A stretch of DNA of 64,000 nt from Rhexocercosporidium sp. MPI-PUGE-AT-0058 (Eukaryota; Ascomycota; Leotiomycetes; Helotiales), in the NCBI GenBank assembly GCA_020746875.1, contig JAGTJL010000022.1:620001-684000 (forward strand), written 5' to 3'. The position numbers were made by a program, and so were the translations under genes. Below are positions 22,248-34,077 of the stretch, one piece after another. The notes below the pieces were generated by a model. The model had not been told where the DNA came from, did not search any database, and was given only the letters and a program-made list of their open reading frames with translations. How positions within the stretch are numbered: position 1 is the first letter of the stretch; each line of letters begins with the position of its first letter.

Positions 22248-22395
22248 TCCCTCAGGCGCGAGTCGAACCTGTTACAACTGTTAGCAGCTGTCTGAGAGAA
22301 ATTTGTGTGGTTGTTGGTGCACTTACGCGCGACATTCGGATGAAACTGAATAACTATTACAGTCCGACGCCATAAACCAACTAGACGACCGAGGG
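22248..22395 (-). tRNA. tRNA-Tyr (GUA) with two introns, one in the T-arm
   Basis: Read on the minus strand, CCCTCGG (22395-22389) pairs with CTGAGGG (22255-22249) as a seven-base acceptor stem with the C1-G72 pair typical of eukaryotic tRNA-Tyr. The D-arm is GTC/GGC around TAGTTGG. The anticodon stem TCGGA/TCCGA encloses CTGTAA plus A, anticodon GTA at 22360-22358. A 15-nt intron (22356-22342) sits after position 37, the standard place. The variable loop is five bases. The T-stem GCGCG/CGCGC with loop TTCGACT appears only if 58 nt (22326-22269) are removed. That insert starts GTAAGT, has GCTAAC 12-17 nt before its end, and ends AACAG. With both inserts out the molecule is 75 nt and fully class I. 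The discriminator is A. A and B boxes are present and a T-run follows. Confidence 0.85.
22269..22326 (-). other. 58-nt spliceosomal-like intron inside tRNA-Tyr
   Basis: Donor GTAAGT, branch-like GCTAAC and acceptor CAG match the fungal pre-mRNA intron consensus, and the length fits the introns of protein genes in this window. It interrupts the T-stem between its fourth and fifth base. Its last base together with the following G gives GGTTCGACTC, a near-perfect Pol III B box, in the DNA. Removal by the spliceosome is inferred. Removal by the tRNA endonuclease is unlikely because that enzyme measures to the anticodon site. Confidence 0.7.
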
Positions 22396-23959
22396 TTGAT
22401 CTCGATGTGAACCGAGGGTCTGAATCAACGAAGTTACTCGTGATTGGTGACAGTTTTTCCTTATTTCCGTACTTATAAGGGACAACAATATGTCTTTTTC
22501 AAAGAGACTTCTGTGGTGGGGATATTGACTTTGCCGAGGTGGCTCAGTTGCTAGCGGAACAGGATTAGGACTAGGGTAGGAGAAGGTGTGGCTGTGGAAG
22601 TATATTTGTTGTGTAAGTGTAGCACAAGAGCCCATGAAAGGAGGGGAGTAATGAGTCTGGAATATAGAAGTCATTCATATATATGTTGCTGCGAGAAGAC
22701 TATTTATTGTTCGAGTGCCATCGAGTTCTACTAAGTCGCACAACCCAGTTGTTATATACTCTGCTTCTACTTTCTTGCTCATCACTTAGACCCTTGCCCT
22801 TCCATCTCGGCCGCAAATTTCTGTGTGATTAAGAGGTTGTCAAGATCACAGATGCCATCTAGAGCCCAAGATTTGTTTGCTGAGGCAAATGAATTATATC
22901 ACAATTCAGAGAGTACATGGACAATTTGGCCATCCCTTGAGCTTTGGTGGGGCAATTCAAGTACCCCGCGTGCAAACAGAGCAAACATCAAAAGTGGGCA
23001 CCACACTCCCGACATTTTAACCGCATCCAGGCAAAACTTCCTCACTGATGTCCTTATCGTGGCATCAACCAAACATACTCTAGGACCAGAATCATGCAGT
23101 TGGTTGCCTCGTTTCGATATGGACGTATCCAATTCCTTGATTCGAATATACAGACGGTAAAACCCGGCAATAAATTGGGTAGGAGAAGCAGGTAAGCCTT
23201 GGCCTGGAACTGAATAGCCTATGCAAGACCGTCGAACGTCTAGAGCTGGCTAGGATTTAAAAGATACATTAAAGAGCATACTGGTTAGACCTTATAGCAT
23301 GAGCTTCTTAATCCCGATCAAGGCACCGCGAATCAGGAACTTGCGGCCAACTGCGAGTCAGCTCGGCCCAGCGTGTAATATCTACCCATCCTGTGGCATC
23401 AATACCACCACATCCCGACCCAATCCCACGTATCAACAGCCATACTTTTAGGATCCCGAGCTTGGAAAGCTGCATTACATATACATCCATCACGGCAGAA
23501 GAACAAGAGTGGATTGGACCCAACCAGACCATCCAAAGCCCGTCGGATACACTCCCATCCATCCCAAAGCAGTAACACAGTCCAGCACACTGGCATGCGG
23601 CTCTCGAATGAGGGGTTGCCTTGCTACAGAGGGGTAGGTATCTATGTCTAAGCTGACGGACAGCCGACGAACGGTAGGTATAAAAGAGTAGCTGTTGTCT
23701 TGTAAGGGAAAGATTTCCTGCAATTGCATACAGAATTGAGCTTCACTTATCTACAGCTTCTATCTACCTATCCGCGACCCGACAGCGAAGACTAAGACCC
23801 TCTTTGCAAGAAAGTGTATGTATACTTCACTCCGCCCGTATAATGTCTATATACCTCTTTTAAAGAATCTAATAGACTTCAATCTACTTCAATTGTACTG
23901 CATCAACTACCCACTCTACTCTACACTGACTTCCACCAACAACCAAACAACCAGCTAAC
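22396..23959. other. intergenic with one weak open frame
   Basis: The only ATG frame of note is 22852-23160 (+, 102 residues, begins MPSRAQDLFAEANELY), preceded by a pyrimidine-rich leader. It has no recognisable domain and no splice partners, so it is not called as a gene. Some 23 bp upstream of the tRNA 5' end lies a second ACCGAGGG (22411-22418). Confidence 0.4.
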
Positions 23960-24556
23960 ATGGGATCCCTCCTCAGCAAAACCAAATCCACCAAAACCTC
24001 CTCCGCTCCCCCAACAGAAACCAAAATGTCCTCCGCATTCACCCACCTGCCCGGTGTCCAAACATCCTTCAAGCCCCCCCTCATCGCAAACGAGAACGCC
24101 TTCCTCGGCGACGTCGCCACATCCACCGATGCCACAGCCCCCATCTCCGCCGGCTTCTACAGATTGGAGAAGGGCACACCACTTGTCTACGAGTACACAT
24201 ATCATGAGATGAAGATCATTGTTGATGGGGAGTTTGATATCTCGGACGAGACGGGGCAGAAGGTCCATGCTGTGAAGGGGGATGTGTTTTATTGTGAGTG
24301 GAGCATACACCGTTCATGGAGGAGTGAGAGCTGTGCCTGTCCAGGGAACAGCGTTCTAGATCGTGCTTTTGCAGATTTGGAGAGTTGTGCTGATACGTTA
24401 CAGTCCCCAAGGGAAGCAAGATCACCTTCACAACAGAGACATTCGGATTGGGATTCTTCGTTGGACAGAGAAAGGTATATCTTATATCTCCTCTCCTCAC
24501 TCCATCACATCTGTCAAGCAAAAGCTAACAAACCAATCCAGGAGGGAACTGCATAA
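23960..24556 (+). CDS. EutQ-like cupin protein
   Basis: Exons 23960-24293, 24404-24474 and 24542-24556 give 139 residues. The last exon codes only four residues (EGTA) and the stop. The cupin core is YEYTYHEMKIIVDGEFDISD, then GQKVHAVKGDVFYF joined over intron 1 to PKGSKITFTTETFGLGFFVG. This matches fungal proteins annotated as ethanolamine-utilisation EutQ-like cupins. Bacterial EutQ is an acetate kinase-like accessory protein; fungi lack the eut operon, so that name indicates fold only. The usual metal-binding histidines of cupins are mostly missing: one HE and no second HxH are seen. A Ser/Thr/Lys-rich N-terminus of about 25 residues has no hydrophobic core. MGSLLSK could be a weak myristoylation signal. 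The tiny last exon is supported by a good acceptor and by the family-like C-terminus. Confidence 0.85.
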   Translation: MGSLLSKTKSTKTSSAPPTETKMSSAFTHLPGVQTSFKPPLIANENAFLGDVATSTDATAPISAGFYRLEKGTPLVYEYTYHEMKIIVDGEFDISDETGQKVHAVKGDVFYCEWSIHRSWRSESCACPGNSVLDRAFADLESCADTLQSPREARSPSQQRHSDWDSSLDRERYILYLLSSLHHICQAKANKPIQEGTA

Positions 24557-25126
24557 AAGCCTCTGGCTGAAATCACGGGATGGGCTGGCTTCAAGCCAAG
24601 GAGTTATATATTGGGTTAGATATTAATGAAAGATATGATCAAGAGACAAACATACTGTGCATTTCTCTGTCTCTGCTCTGGGCTCTGTGGTTGTTGGTGT
24701 GACAGTCGCCATGGCTGCTATTTCATTCTGGTGGTGGACTTTACTTCGTGTGCCTAGGACCTTTTCGTGATCAGCGTCTTGGTGAGATCCTGGGTGGTCG
24801 GTGATGAATTATATGTTTGGTTGTAGTCCCGAAGGTTTCGATTGCACAGGAGAGGCAGTTGTTGAGACCTCGATACGAGTCGATTGTTTCATTCATCTAT
24901 CTCCAATCCAATCCATTTCCTAGATCAAGATCCAAATCCCGGGATATCATCTACATATACATGGTAACTATTAAATGCTCATTGCCAACGCCGGGCCGAA
25001 TCGCTCAAATCGCTCACTCGCTTATATCACAACATAATTCTCCCCTGCCGTTTCCCTCTTCTCCTCTCCTACCATTCATTACACAATTCCACTTCCACCT
25101 CCCGCTTTTACAAATCAGGACTGAGA
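24557..25126. other. intergenic
   Basis: 3' flanks of converging genes. The open frame at 24817-25260 (+) is antisense to the channel gene end and lacks features. Confidence 0.45.
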
Positions 25127-28100
25127 TCAAAACCTCGCCCGCTCCCAAGCAGGCGTCACCCACGCCTCCGTCTCTCCTTCCAACTCCGCCCTCGTCTGGC
25201 CCCTCTCATCGAGCCAAGCCTCCTCATCCGTACACTCAACCACAGCCCCACAATGCCTGACCTCCTGCGCCGAAATCCCCAGTCCATCCCTCGGCAACCA
25301 AAGCCTCGGACTCCTCATCCGCATACTCGGCGGCGAATACGCATCCTTCAACACGCTCTCGTCATACACTAAATCTACATCCCTCACGTCTTGCGGAATC
25401 ATGTCACGCAGGATGTGGTAGTCGGCGAAGACCTCGGGGTGAAGGAATTTAAGGATGAAATTCGGTTTTTGGATGAGCGGAGAAGGGGTGATCCAGTAGG
25501 ACCAGAAATCGAGGGTGGCGAGGAGAGAGGGTAGGGGAGAGGCCTTGTATTTTGATTTGAGGATATTGCGGACCGTTTGCAGAGAGAGGTTTACGATCCG
25601 GCCAGTGCCTTCGGGTGCGGCTATTGCGGAGCGTGTATTTTGCGTGCCGTGATCAATTTCTGGCGCCGCTCCTGAGGATGGGTCGAAATCGGAATCATAT
25701 CCCGCGTTTGTGTCTCCGTCTTCGAGTTTTGAAGCTTCCGCTTCTGTGGTAGAGTCGTGTTCGTTCAGATCCACGAGGTTCGCTGCGAGGAAAGGTGGGT
25801 TTCCTGCTCGTCGAAGCTCTTCCTCCACGGCTAGTGTGCGAGGGAGGTTGAAGAGCAGGGGCGAGAGCGCTTGGTTGAGCGAGACGTGAATGAGTGTGGT
25901 GAAGATTACCAGACCGAACGTTATGACCAGAGGGCCGTAGGCGCCTTTTAATCCGAAGAGACCGACCATACATATCTCGGCGAGGTAGACACCTGTGAGT
26001 GTTTGCTTGAGGGCGCGCGGGTAGAAGATTCCTCGGCTATCGGGCGAGGACGAGTAGATGTACAACAGGTTGTATTTGTAGGTGAGGTAGACGAGGGAGA
26101 GACACAAAGCTGCAACGCCGAGGATGAGGGGTGCGATAAGGGAGTAGGATATTGCTGGTGTCGTCAGTGACGTGTTTGGGATGTGAATTGAGGAGAGGAG
26201 AAACTAACCTATTACGCCCATGTTCGTGAACATAGGGAAAACAGACCCCCAGTGAAGTTTCCTCAATCGATGATATCTCCTAGCAATAAGTCTCGGTCGT
26301 CCTCCAGTCCAACGCATGATCTGATGTCTCACCACGCCACCCAAATGCACAATCCGACTCGCGCTTAACGCCAAACCTTGCAAGATGAAGTAGCTGATGT
26401 AAAAGTTTGAGGCTTTTGGCAGGGCGGTGGAAAGGATGTTCCGGATACTCATGGGATCCTTGATGAGAACCGTTACAACAGATGAGGCGGCTGAAGTGAG
26501 CGTCATGACGAGGAAGACTTGGATGACTTGGAAGAGGAAGTAGGAGTTTTGGACGAAGAGCTCGATCCTGGATTGTGTTGCTACTCCGGCTTGACGAGCG
26601 CAGGCTAAGGGTTGTTAGCTGTTTTAGATCATAGGATAAGATGGGAGGATTGAAGTGGGTTGGGAAGGGTGGAAACGTGGATGGAGTGACCAACCTCGCA
26701 TGATCATAGGAACAACGGCCATTAACATTGCGAGAGCGAGTGCCGGAAGTAAACCAGTTATAAGACCAAGTATCACAGCTGGGAGGTCGTTGATCCAGGC
26801 TAGGAATTTGAGGGTACTAGTGATGTAGGTGATTTTGGATATTGAGCCGACGAAGGCGGCAGGTAGAGCCCTACACATATGTTAGTGTCGTTCGTAGATA
26901 AGGATGAAATTGTGATCCTCGGGGGCAGAAAGTAGACGAGCTTTAAATATCTAGTGCAAGATAGGGACCTGGGCGAGTGAGAGACTTACCAGAATATAAC
27001 CATTACCACCACAACACCTTGGATAACAAACCGACGAATGATCCGCTGCCACCACGGAAAGTACATGCTATCCCAAACAATCTCCTCTGGCACAATGCCC
27101 ACAATCTCGGCTTTCATGTGATTTGCACGATGATGAGCCAGAGTCTGATACGCAATCTGTGCATCGCTCTGCGTCCGGAACTCTACAAAGGCTGCGGGTA
27201 TTGGTCGTGGTTTGCCTTTTCTGTACTCACGGCGGAGTTTATTGATTTCTGGTGCGAGTTTCTTGAGTTGGTTGCGCGTCCACTTTATCGTATCGACGCT
27301 GCGCCCGTAATTCGCTATAGGACGATGTGTAGGTCTTTGACTCGCTGGTATCCATTGTGCTGCAACAGAGCCGTTGATGTCTGGTGGCGGGGTGTAGTTG
27401 CAGGACCCTTCACTCTTGGTGAAAGTTGTGGTGGATGTCGGGCTTGTGATCGTGTCTGGATGTCGAGATGAAGATGGAGGGTTGGGAGATGTGCTTCTGA
27501 CTGTAACACCTACATCCCTCGACTCTGTCTTCTCTCCAGATCCTCGTGGTGACGGTGTGTGTGACCGTACCTCGATATCTGGATGTCCTTTCTTCACAGC
27601 CTTTTTATATGCAATTGTGGCCTTCTTGATGAGTTGGATCTCGGCTCTTTCAAGTCTGTCCGCTGTCTGCTCTCTTTCCTTGACCAATTCATCCAGATCG
27701 TCTGTTTCCCGTGGTATCCAGACGTTCTTTACTGTCTCTCCAAAGACCCGGCGAAGCTTCTTCTCGTCAAGAACTTGGTTCGGAACGCATGTGAAGAGGA
27801 CTGTTCGTGAAGAGAGGCGGTTGGCATAGTGTGGAGAGAGGAGATATGCTTGTCGGATGTTTATGAAGTAGACTGATTCCCTGGCGACCATGTACAGGAT
27901 GAATCCTATTTTGTTAGCCATAATTCTCCAAGCAGCAGAGATATCGTACCAAAGTATACCCAAGCGACCAACGCATGTGCCCATAGCCAGCTTGTATGCG
28001 TCACGTTCCCAAACGTCAACATGTCCAGCTCCTCCGCGTCTCCCCCACCATATATATGGATCGGGAAGAGGACTGGCCATGTCATGCAGCATCCCACCAA

Positions 28101-28673
28101 GCATATGACCGTGAGCATCTTGATATATCGCAGGAAGAGGAATCCATCCAAGGAGGCATGGTTGAGGATCTCGATATCGGGTGTTTTCCAAAATGGTATT
28201 ATCCAATTGACCCATCCATCTGGTAGAGGTTTCGAGCGTTCACTGCAACCTGTTAGATAAATACACACACAGTGTGAACTGGGACTTGAACATACTGAGG
28301 CGCAAGACTGCTTAAAAAGGTCCTTGGGTAATACACCCTGGGGAAGAACTTCCTCCCCACGACGAATAAGCACAAACATACTGCCGCATATACCAGCACC
28401 GGGACGAGCGTCGAGAATAGGGCTGCGAAAGAAGCGCTATTTGTGGGTTGGGTGATCTTCTTCACATTTGTTGCAGTTGCATTGTCGCGGGCTGAGCCAA
28501 TTCGAGGATCTGTCGCGTTCTGGACGTCAAAATGTCAGTCAGCATGGATGGACTTTGGACCTCGCACCAAAACCTTAGGATGCGACGGCGCTCCCGCCAG
28601 GCACACACAAACTCACCAAGCCAAACTCCCGCTTCAGCATCCACACCACTCCGTCTCGCACCCTGTCCGTCAT
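25127..28673 (-). CDS. CSC1/OSCA-like calcium-permeable stress-gated cation channel
   Basis: Seven exons, 28673-28617, 28519-28296, 28242-27950, 27905-26990, 26870-26695, 26604-26209 and 26154-25127, give 1029 residues. The order of parts is that of the OSCA/CSC1/Rsn1 family (7TM, old DUF221). A first membrane segment (ALFSTLVPVLVYAAVCLCLF) is followed by LPDGWVNWIIPFWKTPD, a helix pair, and a cytosolic region (TVLFTCVPNQVL, VKNVWIPRETDDLDELVKER, later VEFRTQSDAQIAYQTL) with an RRM-like fold. The pore-domain helices start at VWDSMYFPWW. The family forms mechano- or osmo-sensitive ion channels at the plasma membrane or vacuole. The C-terminal tail is acidic and about 250 residues long, ending in a cytosolic domain. 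A Ser/Pro-rich insert lies in the large cytosolic loop. All junctions keep phase and restore family motifs; the third acceptor (TTGCAG) was chosen over an upstream AG that gives a stop. Confidence 0.9.
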
Positions 28674-30567
28674 TGCAAGAGGGGGAGCGGGGTGAAGCGT
28701 AAAGCTGAGGATATACACGACATGATTGATGCCGTGAAGTTGAAGTGAGACTGCGGACGCCTCGACGTTAGGACGGGTAAAAAGCAAGCAGGTGCAAGTA
28801 AGGAAGTGTCTTAGACGGACTTGAACGTCTCTGACCCTCTCTCTGCCCGCCCGTTTTCTTCTAGTGCAAAATCAATGCGTGGAATATTTGATGGCTTGAA
28901 GTCTGGAGCTGAGATGGGGCTGGGCGGCCTGAGATGGACATGGGGATAGGATACTGGGCGCTGGGTTCAGGGGTGGGTGATCTATCGATTGCCCAACCTC
29001 TTGGGTGGATTGGATGTGGTGATTGGATGTGACAGCGGGTTGAGGATGTGATTTACTGTGCAGTAAGTCCATATGTGATGAACTTCTTCTTGAGCTCGAC
29101 CCGGATTCCGTACTTTGGTAAGAGGGCTTGCGGAACAGACTGCCAGCAGACCTACGGAGTACCAGAGTATCATTGGCGGAATGTATAATCGCATTGCGTG
29201 TTGGTGGAAAGAGAGGATACAAAGTGTGAAATGCACTTCCGACATTGTTCTTGAGTGTAACCGAAAGCGAATTAGATCTGAGGAAGTCCTCACACATTTT
29301 GAACCATATTGTAGTGTATTCCGCCGATTACACAATTCAACTCAACTTAGCTGAATCTAGGAAGTCTTGAGTAGAGTTGAGGATTCGATTCTAAGGCAGA
29401 CCTTTCATTTTTCAGTAGTTTTAGCTACCAGGGGGCTCTGTATTGCCTCGCAGGAGGAATGATCTTCACCTACAATTTGGAGCTTTCTAGGATTGTGATT
29501 GTAACTTACAGCTTCTGCCACAGATATCGATAAACCCATACATATTGCCCACAAAGTTGATGATAGCTTCGAAGTCTAGTCCGCCATCCGCCTCTACTAT
29601 TGCACCCTGACTTGCACTAAAATGCTTATCATCAGCCCGCCCCTCTTCTACCAGTCCTATGCATCCAGTCAAGATCTAGGCCAACCGCTCTTCAAAAGTC
29701 GTTTTCCACTTCCTCTATTCTTCCCCAAAGTCTCAGATCCCCTTCTTTCAACGTCTAAACGACTCAGATGAAAAGCAGGTTTGTCCATGTTTCTCCATGT
29801 TTCTCCTCCACCGCATCACAGTTGCCACTCATTATTTGTGTTGCACAAATCACAACAGGACAAGAAGAAAAAGCAAAACCCCTCCTCTCCCAATCAATCT
29901 TTCAGCTCCCCGCCACCATCCCAGAAGCGTAACACATCACCCCACCTCTGCTGGCACAGGTGGCCTGTCATTTGACAAGTGAGCCGACCAGATGCAGTAC
30001 TGGGGGGCAAACAATAAAGACCCTGGTCTCGTCTCCTCTTCTTCTTCCCTGCCCCCGGATTCCTTTTTCTCTTCGTCTCCCTCGTCTCATCTTATGTCAG
30101 AGCCATCAATCAATCGGCCTTCTTCCAGAGCACGTCATTGAAGCTATCTCCTTACAAGACATTGACATAGCCAAGGCAAGGCTGAGAGATTTACACTGGT
30201 GAGGATTGTAGCCTCGCAGATTAGAATATCTTTGTCCTTGTCTTATCGCTGTCGAGAGGGATTGTGTTAGGATTTCTATTCAAGCAACGTCTAAAGCAGC
30301 AGCCAGTGAACAAAGAATTCGATTTCGAATGTCGCAACTGGATCGATCTATCTAATTCTCCTCAATCCACCTGATCCAGCAAAACTTGATTCTCCTACGT
30401 ACAGAACAACTCCTATACAATTTTCCGTTTGCGGTCTTTCACGAAAACCTCGAACATCGAGCACGCGACCAAGCATCTACATCATCTACAACCCGAAAGT
30501 CGAAGCAATCCTCGAGCCTCAAACGCCAAGCTCCTCTCCCGTCAACTACTTGTAATCCACGCGCAAA
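28674..30567. other. intergenic
   Basis: About 1.9 kb between the divergent channel gene and the small + strand gene. The open frames at 28872-29335 (-) and 29781-29982 (+) are low-complexity shadows. The 3' part is likely the promoter and leader of the gene at 30568. No RNA genes or repeats are seen. Confidence 0.45.
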
Positions 30568-30948
30568 ATGTTCTTCAAATCCCTCCGCTCGCGCTCAAAA
30601 TCCTCATCCAAAAGCACCAAGCCCTCAACAATAACACGCATGCTCTCCTCGTCCTCCTCACACCACCCTACCACATGCTCCAAGATCCCCGAGGTCGTCA
30701 TATCCCCGCCTCTATCGCCTGGAGCGGTCCCGGCTGATATCTATCATACACAAGTTCAAGATGGAAGGACGAATAAGGAGGAAGAGGAGGAGGAGGAAGA
30801 TACTAGCCACGACGCTAGCAAAGACTACGAGGACTTTCTAGCGAAAGCTAAGAAGGAGGCCGAGAAGGAAGCGAAGGAGCAGGCGAAGAAAGCTAAGAAG
30901 GCGAGAGAGGTTAATATGAGCCCCTGGGCTTCGAGGATGAATTGTTGA
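30568..30948 (+). CDS. small conserved charged protein, function unknown
   Basis: A single exon of 126 residues from aaaATGttc. A basic Ser-rich N-terminus (MFFKSLRSRSKSSSKSTKPS) is followed by IPEVVISPPLSPGAVPADIY, an acidic run (EEEEEEED) and a predicted coiled-coil or helix of Lys/Glu/Ala (DYEDFLAKAKKEAEKEAKEQ). It ends with MSPWASRMNC. The combination of a PPLSPG..PADIY block, a charged helix and a closing SPWASRM is one I associate with a family of short fungal hypothetical proteins. No enzymatic motif is present. The clear change of composition from the flanks and the intact stop context favour a real gene. Confidence 0.65.
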   Translation: MFFKSLRSRSKSSSKSTKPSTITRMLSSSSSHHPTTCSKIPEVVISPPLSPGAVPADIYHTQVQDGRTNKEEEEEEEDTSHDASKDYEDFLAKAKKEAEKEAKEQAKKAKKAREVNMSPWASRMNC

Positions 30949-33900
30949 TTGAACAGGGTTGGCATTGAGAAGAGGAGTGTGTGAGGATACGAATGCATTC
31001 ATAGCACTGGATGCGGGAAGACATTTGGATCGAAGCATACCTGGAAAAGGTGATTTCGAAAGTCACTGGCTGGAAGAGTCAGGTTCCACACACGTTGCTA
31101 GAGATGGACAAGCTACGATCGGTTCGCCGCTACTCACTTTGGTACGAGACTTCTGCAAATCTCCGACAAATGTTCGGGAGTGGGTGAAAAGCTGGTATTT
31201 TGCAAATCCAAACGCAGCATCCGTTCAAAAGATGACCAATCTCTACGGCAGCAGGAAGCACCATACCCCACCTACGCCGTTCAAGTTGGAATCGAGCATG
31301 GGAAGACGGAGCGAATACACGATACAGTGGAAGGTGTCGGGAATTATGTTTGGGTCGCGACTGGAATCGATTTCTTACAAGGACACGGGACACACCGAGT
31401 CAGCTGCTCACACAGGACTATATCAACGGCTCTCGCAGCTTTCACAGTGCCAGTAGCAAGCATATTCGGATTTGGTGGATGGATGACAGACTCACGATCT
31501 AACGTTCATATTTTATATTGTATGTTTGGGGACCGGTTACTGCAGTGGCGTTTGGCGTGGAAAATACCCAATGTATTCAGTCCTGCGCTTTTGACATTGA
31601 TTCACTACACGGAGCAGTTAATCTGAATGGAGATGCAGGTCTCGTAAGCTTGATCACGATTAACATTGAGTCGTCGTTAGAGTAATATAAATCCTCGCTA
31701 TTAATTCACCACTTCTAGTCGCTGCTCAAAATATCATGATCCTCCAGATTTGTTCTTTCCTCTCTCATGTGCGGTCAGACTTCTTGGAAGAAATCATATG
31801 CAGTCCTCAGCTACAACTTTAGGAATTAGAACGACCCTTCTTTCCAACATGACTCTACCCGGCATGGGCTTATGGTTAAGGATCGGTGTGCCTCATAATG
31901 AGAGATAATCGTCCTTTTGTCTCGCTTAATCTTAGGGGAAAGTGGCGTGGGAATCAAGTCAAGCAAGCCCCCTAAGTTTATGGTCAGTATACTCAAGTGG
32001 ATGTAGCCTTTCAGTCAGCCCCTCGATAGAATCAATCAGCATTTTGTAGTACCGATGAAGCCTGGTCATCGAATTTATAAGGATGGGAAAGTCAGGTTCG
32101 GGGACAATCCTATTGAATATCACCAGCGAGCTAGGTGTTTATATTTTGAGCAATGTTGATAGCTGCTACTTTACGGAACTTACACCCTGTCTGAATAACA
32201 AATGTCCAGCTTTCAACACCATGAGCCTATGGTAATGGTACTGGCTGTTTCTCCCAAGAGTCAACAAAGCGGGAGATTCGTCCGACGGAGAGTTTTCACG
32301 ACAGAAATCGTGGCTGATATATGGCGGGTTGGAGAACCTACGGGTAAGTTACAGACCATTGAGAGTATGAAGAGCCTTTGTTCAGTTGCCTCATCCAAAG
32401 CTAGATAATCTTAGATCAATATCCGACTGTATCCGAATTCTAAATCATGAATACACCCATGAATTGACCGAATGATAAATTGAATCTTCAAGTACAAAAT
32501 CAGAATCTGGACTCAGCTCAACACTATCCAGGAGCGTGCTGTGCTTAACGATTATTTCATCGTACTGTACATGTGTCTAGCATCTAGTTCGCAATCAAGG
32601 GGCATGTCACCACTCTTGGGCACTACAGATCTCTAAGTATCTCATCTGCTGAACGTGGTAATTTCACATGCTTTTCTTTTGTGTGCTATCTTCAGCACCT
32701 TCTCGATCTAATCGGTCTCCGAAAGGCTAAATGACTCTTTCCTAGCGGAATTCCCTCCTATCATATCCGTTTCCATGTTCTTTTGTACCATCCCCTTGCT
32801 CCCAAGACAGATCTACCACACCTGACTCGCCAGCGGCGTTCATCTCTCGATAAGACGATTGCACCCAATAATCTCTGCTACTTGGTTTCTGCTGCCCTCC
32901 CTCCAATTGATAGTCTATGCCTGTCCCCGCCTCCAACAACCCCCGGTTTGGGGTCGCTGTGCAAGGAAATTTGATGGCGTGGTAGCCCACTTCACCATGG
33001 CAGATCGTCGGGGGCTTGGGAGAGTGCGCATTGATGCCTATGTCCGTGGAGCGGGGCGAACCTTGTTTTCTCCGCTTCACAAGTCGGCATTGCCGTCATT
33101 GCTCCAACCATTTAAAGGGATGTTGAATAGACACTCCCGGTGTCCATTCACAGAAGGTAGGTCGTTAGTAATTTGCCTTCGTATATTTTCCAAGGCCGAG
33201 TTAACCTTGAGATATTCGAATATAGGTCCTCAGAGTAACCCTAGATAATGCGGATGGAAAGTCACCCGGCGGAGCATAGCGGAGTAGTTATTCGTATTCG
33301 ATTACTTATGCTTACTTCTCGACTTTTGGTGGATAAAATCAACGGCGTTTCTATGGTCTTTTGATACTTTACAACTACCGAAGTGGTTATAATAAGGCTA
33401 CAGTATTTTCCCGTTCCTAGATCAGGCATTCCCCACCCCGATTTGAAATCAAAATAATCTAGACTGGGAGTTATTCAGTATACCTGTAAGGATCATTACT
33501 GATTGCAAACCATACATAATACTGATGAGATATATCTCTGACTCATGCTAATCCTCAATTAGACCGATTGTCCGTCGTGAACACACCACCTAGCAGCTCT
33601 CACAACCCTGATGAACACTGTTCTGGGTCAAATGCTAGGTCAGTTCTAGCTGCTCATCGGTAATGCACAGCATCAGGTACAGACAGGTACAGCCTGTTGG
33701 TCAATTCCGCGGGGTAGAGAGTTGACGATCAGAAGACGTACGAGTGGACGAATGTTCCCGGATTAAAACCACATCTAGCCTTGCACCGAGGATGCCGTTA
33801 CATTCAATCTCGAAGGCCGAGCTGGCAATGCACAACAATCTTGGAAACATTGTAATACCACCGAGAGAAAGGAGGGGAGGGAACATTTGAGCATGTGGTG

Positions 33901-34077
33901 AGTGCCGACATCTATATATGAGATGCAAACCACAATCGTGACTGACTTTTTCTCCTCTCTTCCATCACCATCAGTCATCATCATTCTCTACCTCTATCAT
34001 ATCACCCAAATCCAAACTTCCAATCCTCAATCTTCAGCTTGCCACTTTATTACTCAGCTTCCAACCCATCAGTCATC
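30949..34077. other. long intergenic region
   Basis: About 3.1 kb with no gene I can support. Overlapping frames at 30959-31456 and 31180-31626 (+) disagree in frame and show no family motif. The frame 32202-32408 is likewise unsupported. A TATA-like and pyrimidine-rich leader just before 34078 belongs to the next gene. Confidence 0.45.

Noticed and set aside
22269..22326. Archaeal-type bulge-helix-bulge intron as explanation for the tRNA insert
   Set aside because: I could not draw a convincing bulge-helix-bulge at the junctions, and the insert has mRNA-intron signals. The fungal tRNA endonuclease also works by distance from the tRNA body.
30959..31626. Overlapping frames downstream of the 126-residue gene
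   Set aside because: Two different frames with no family resemblance.
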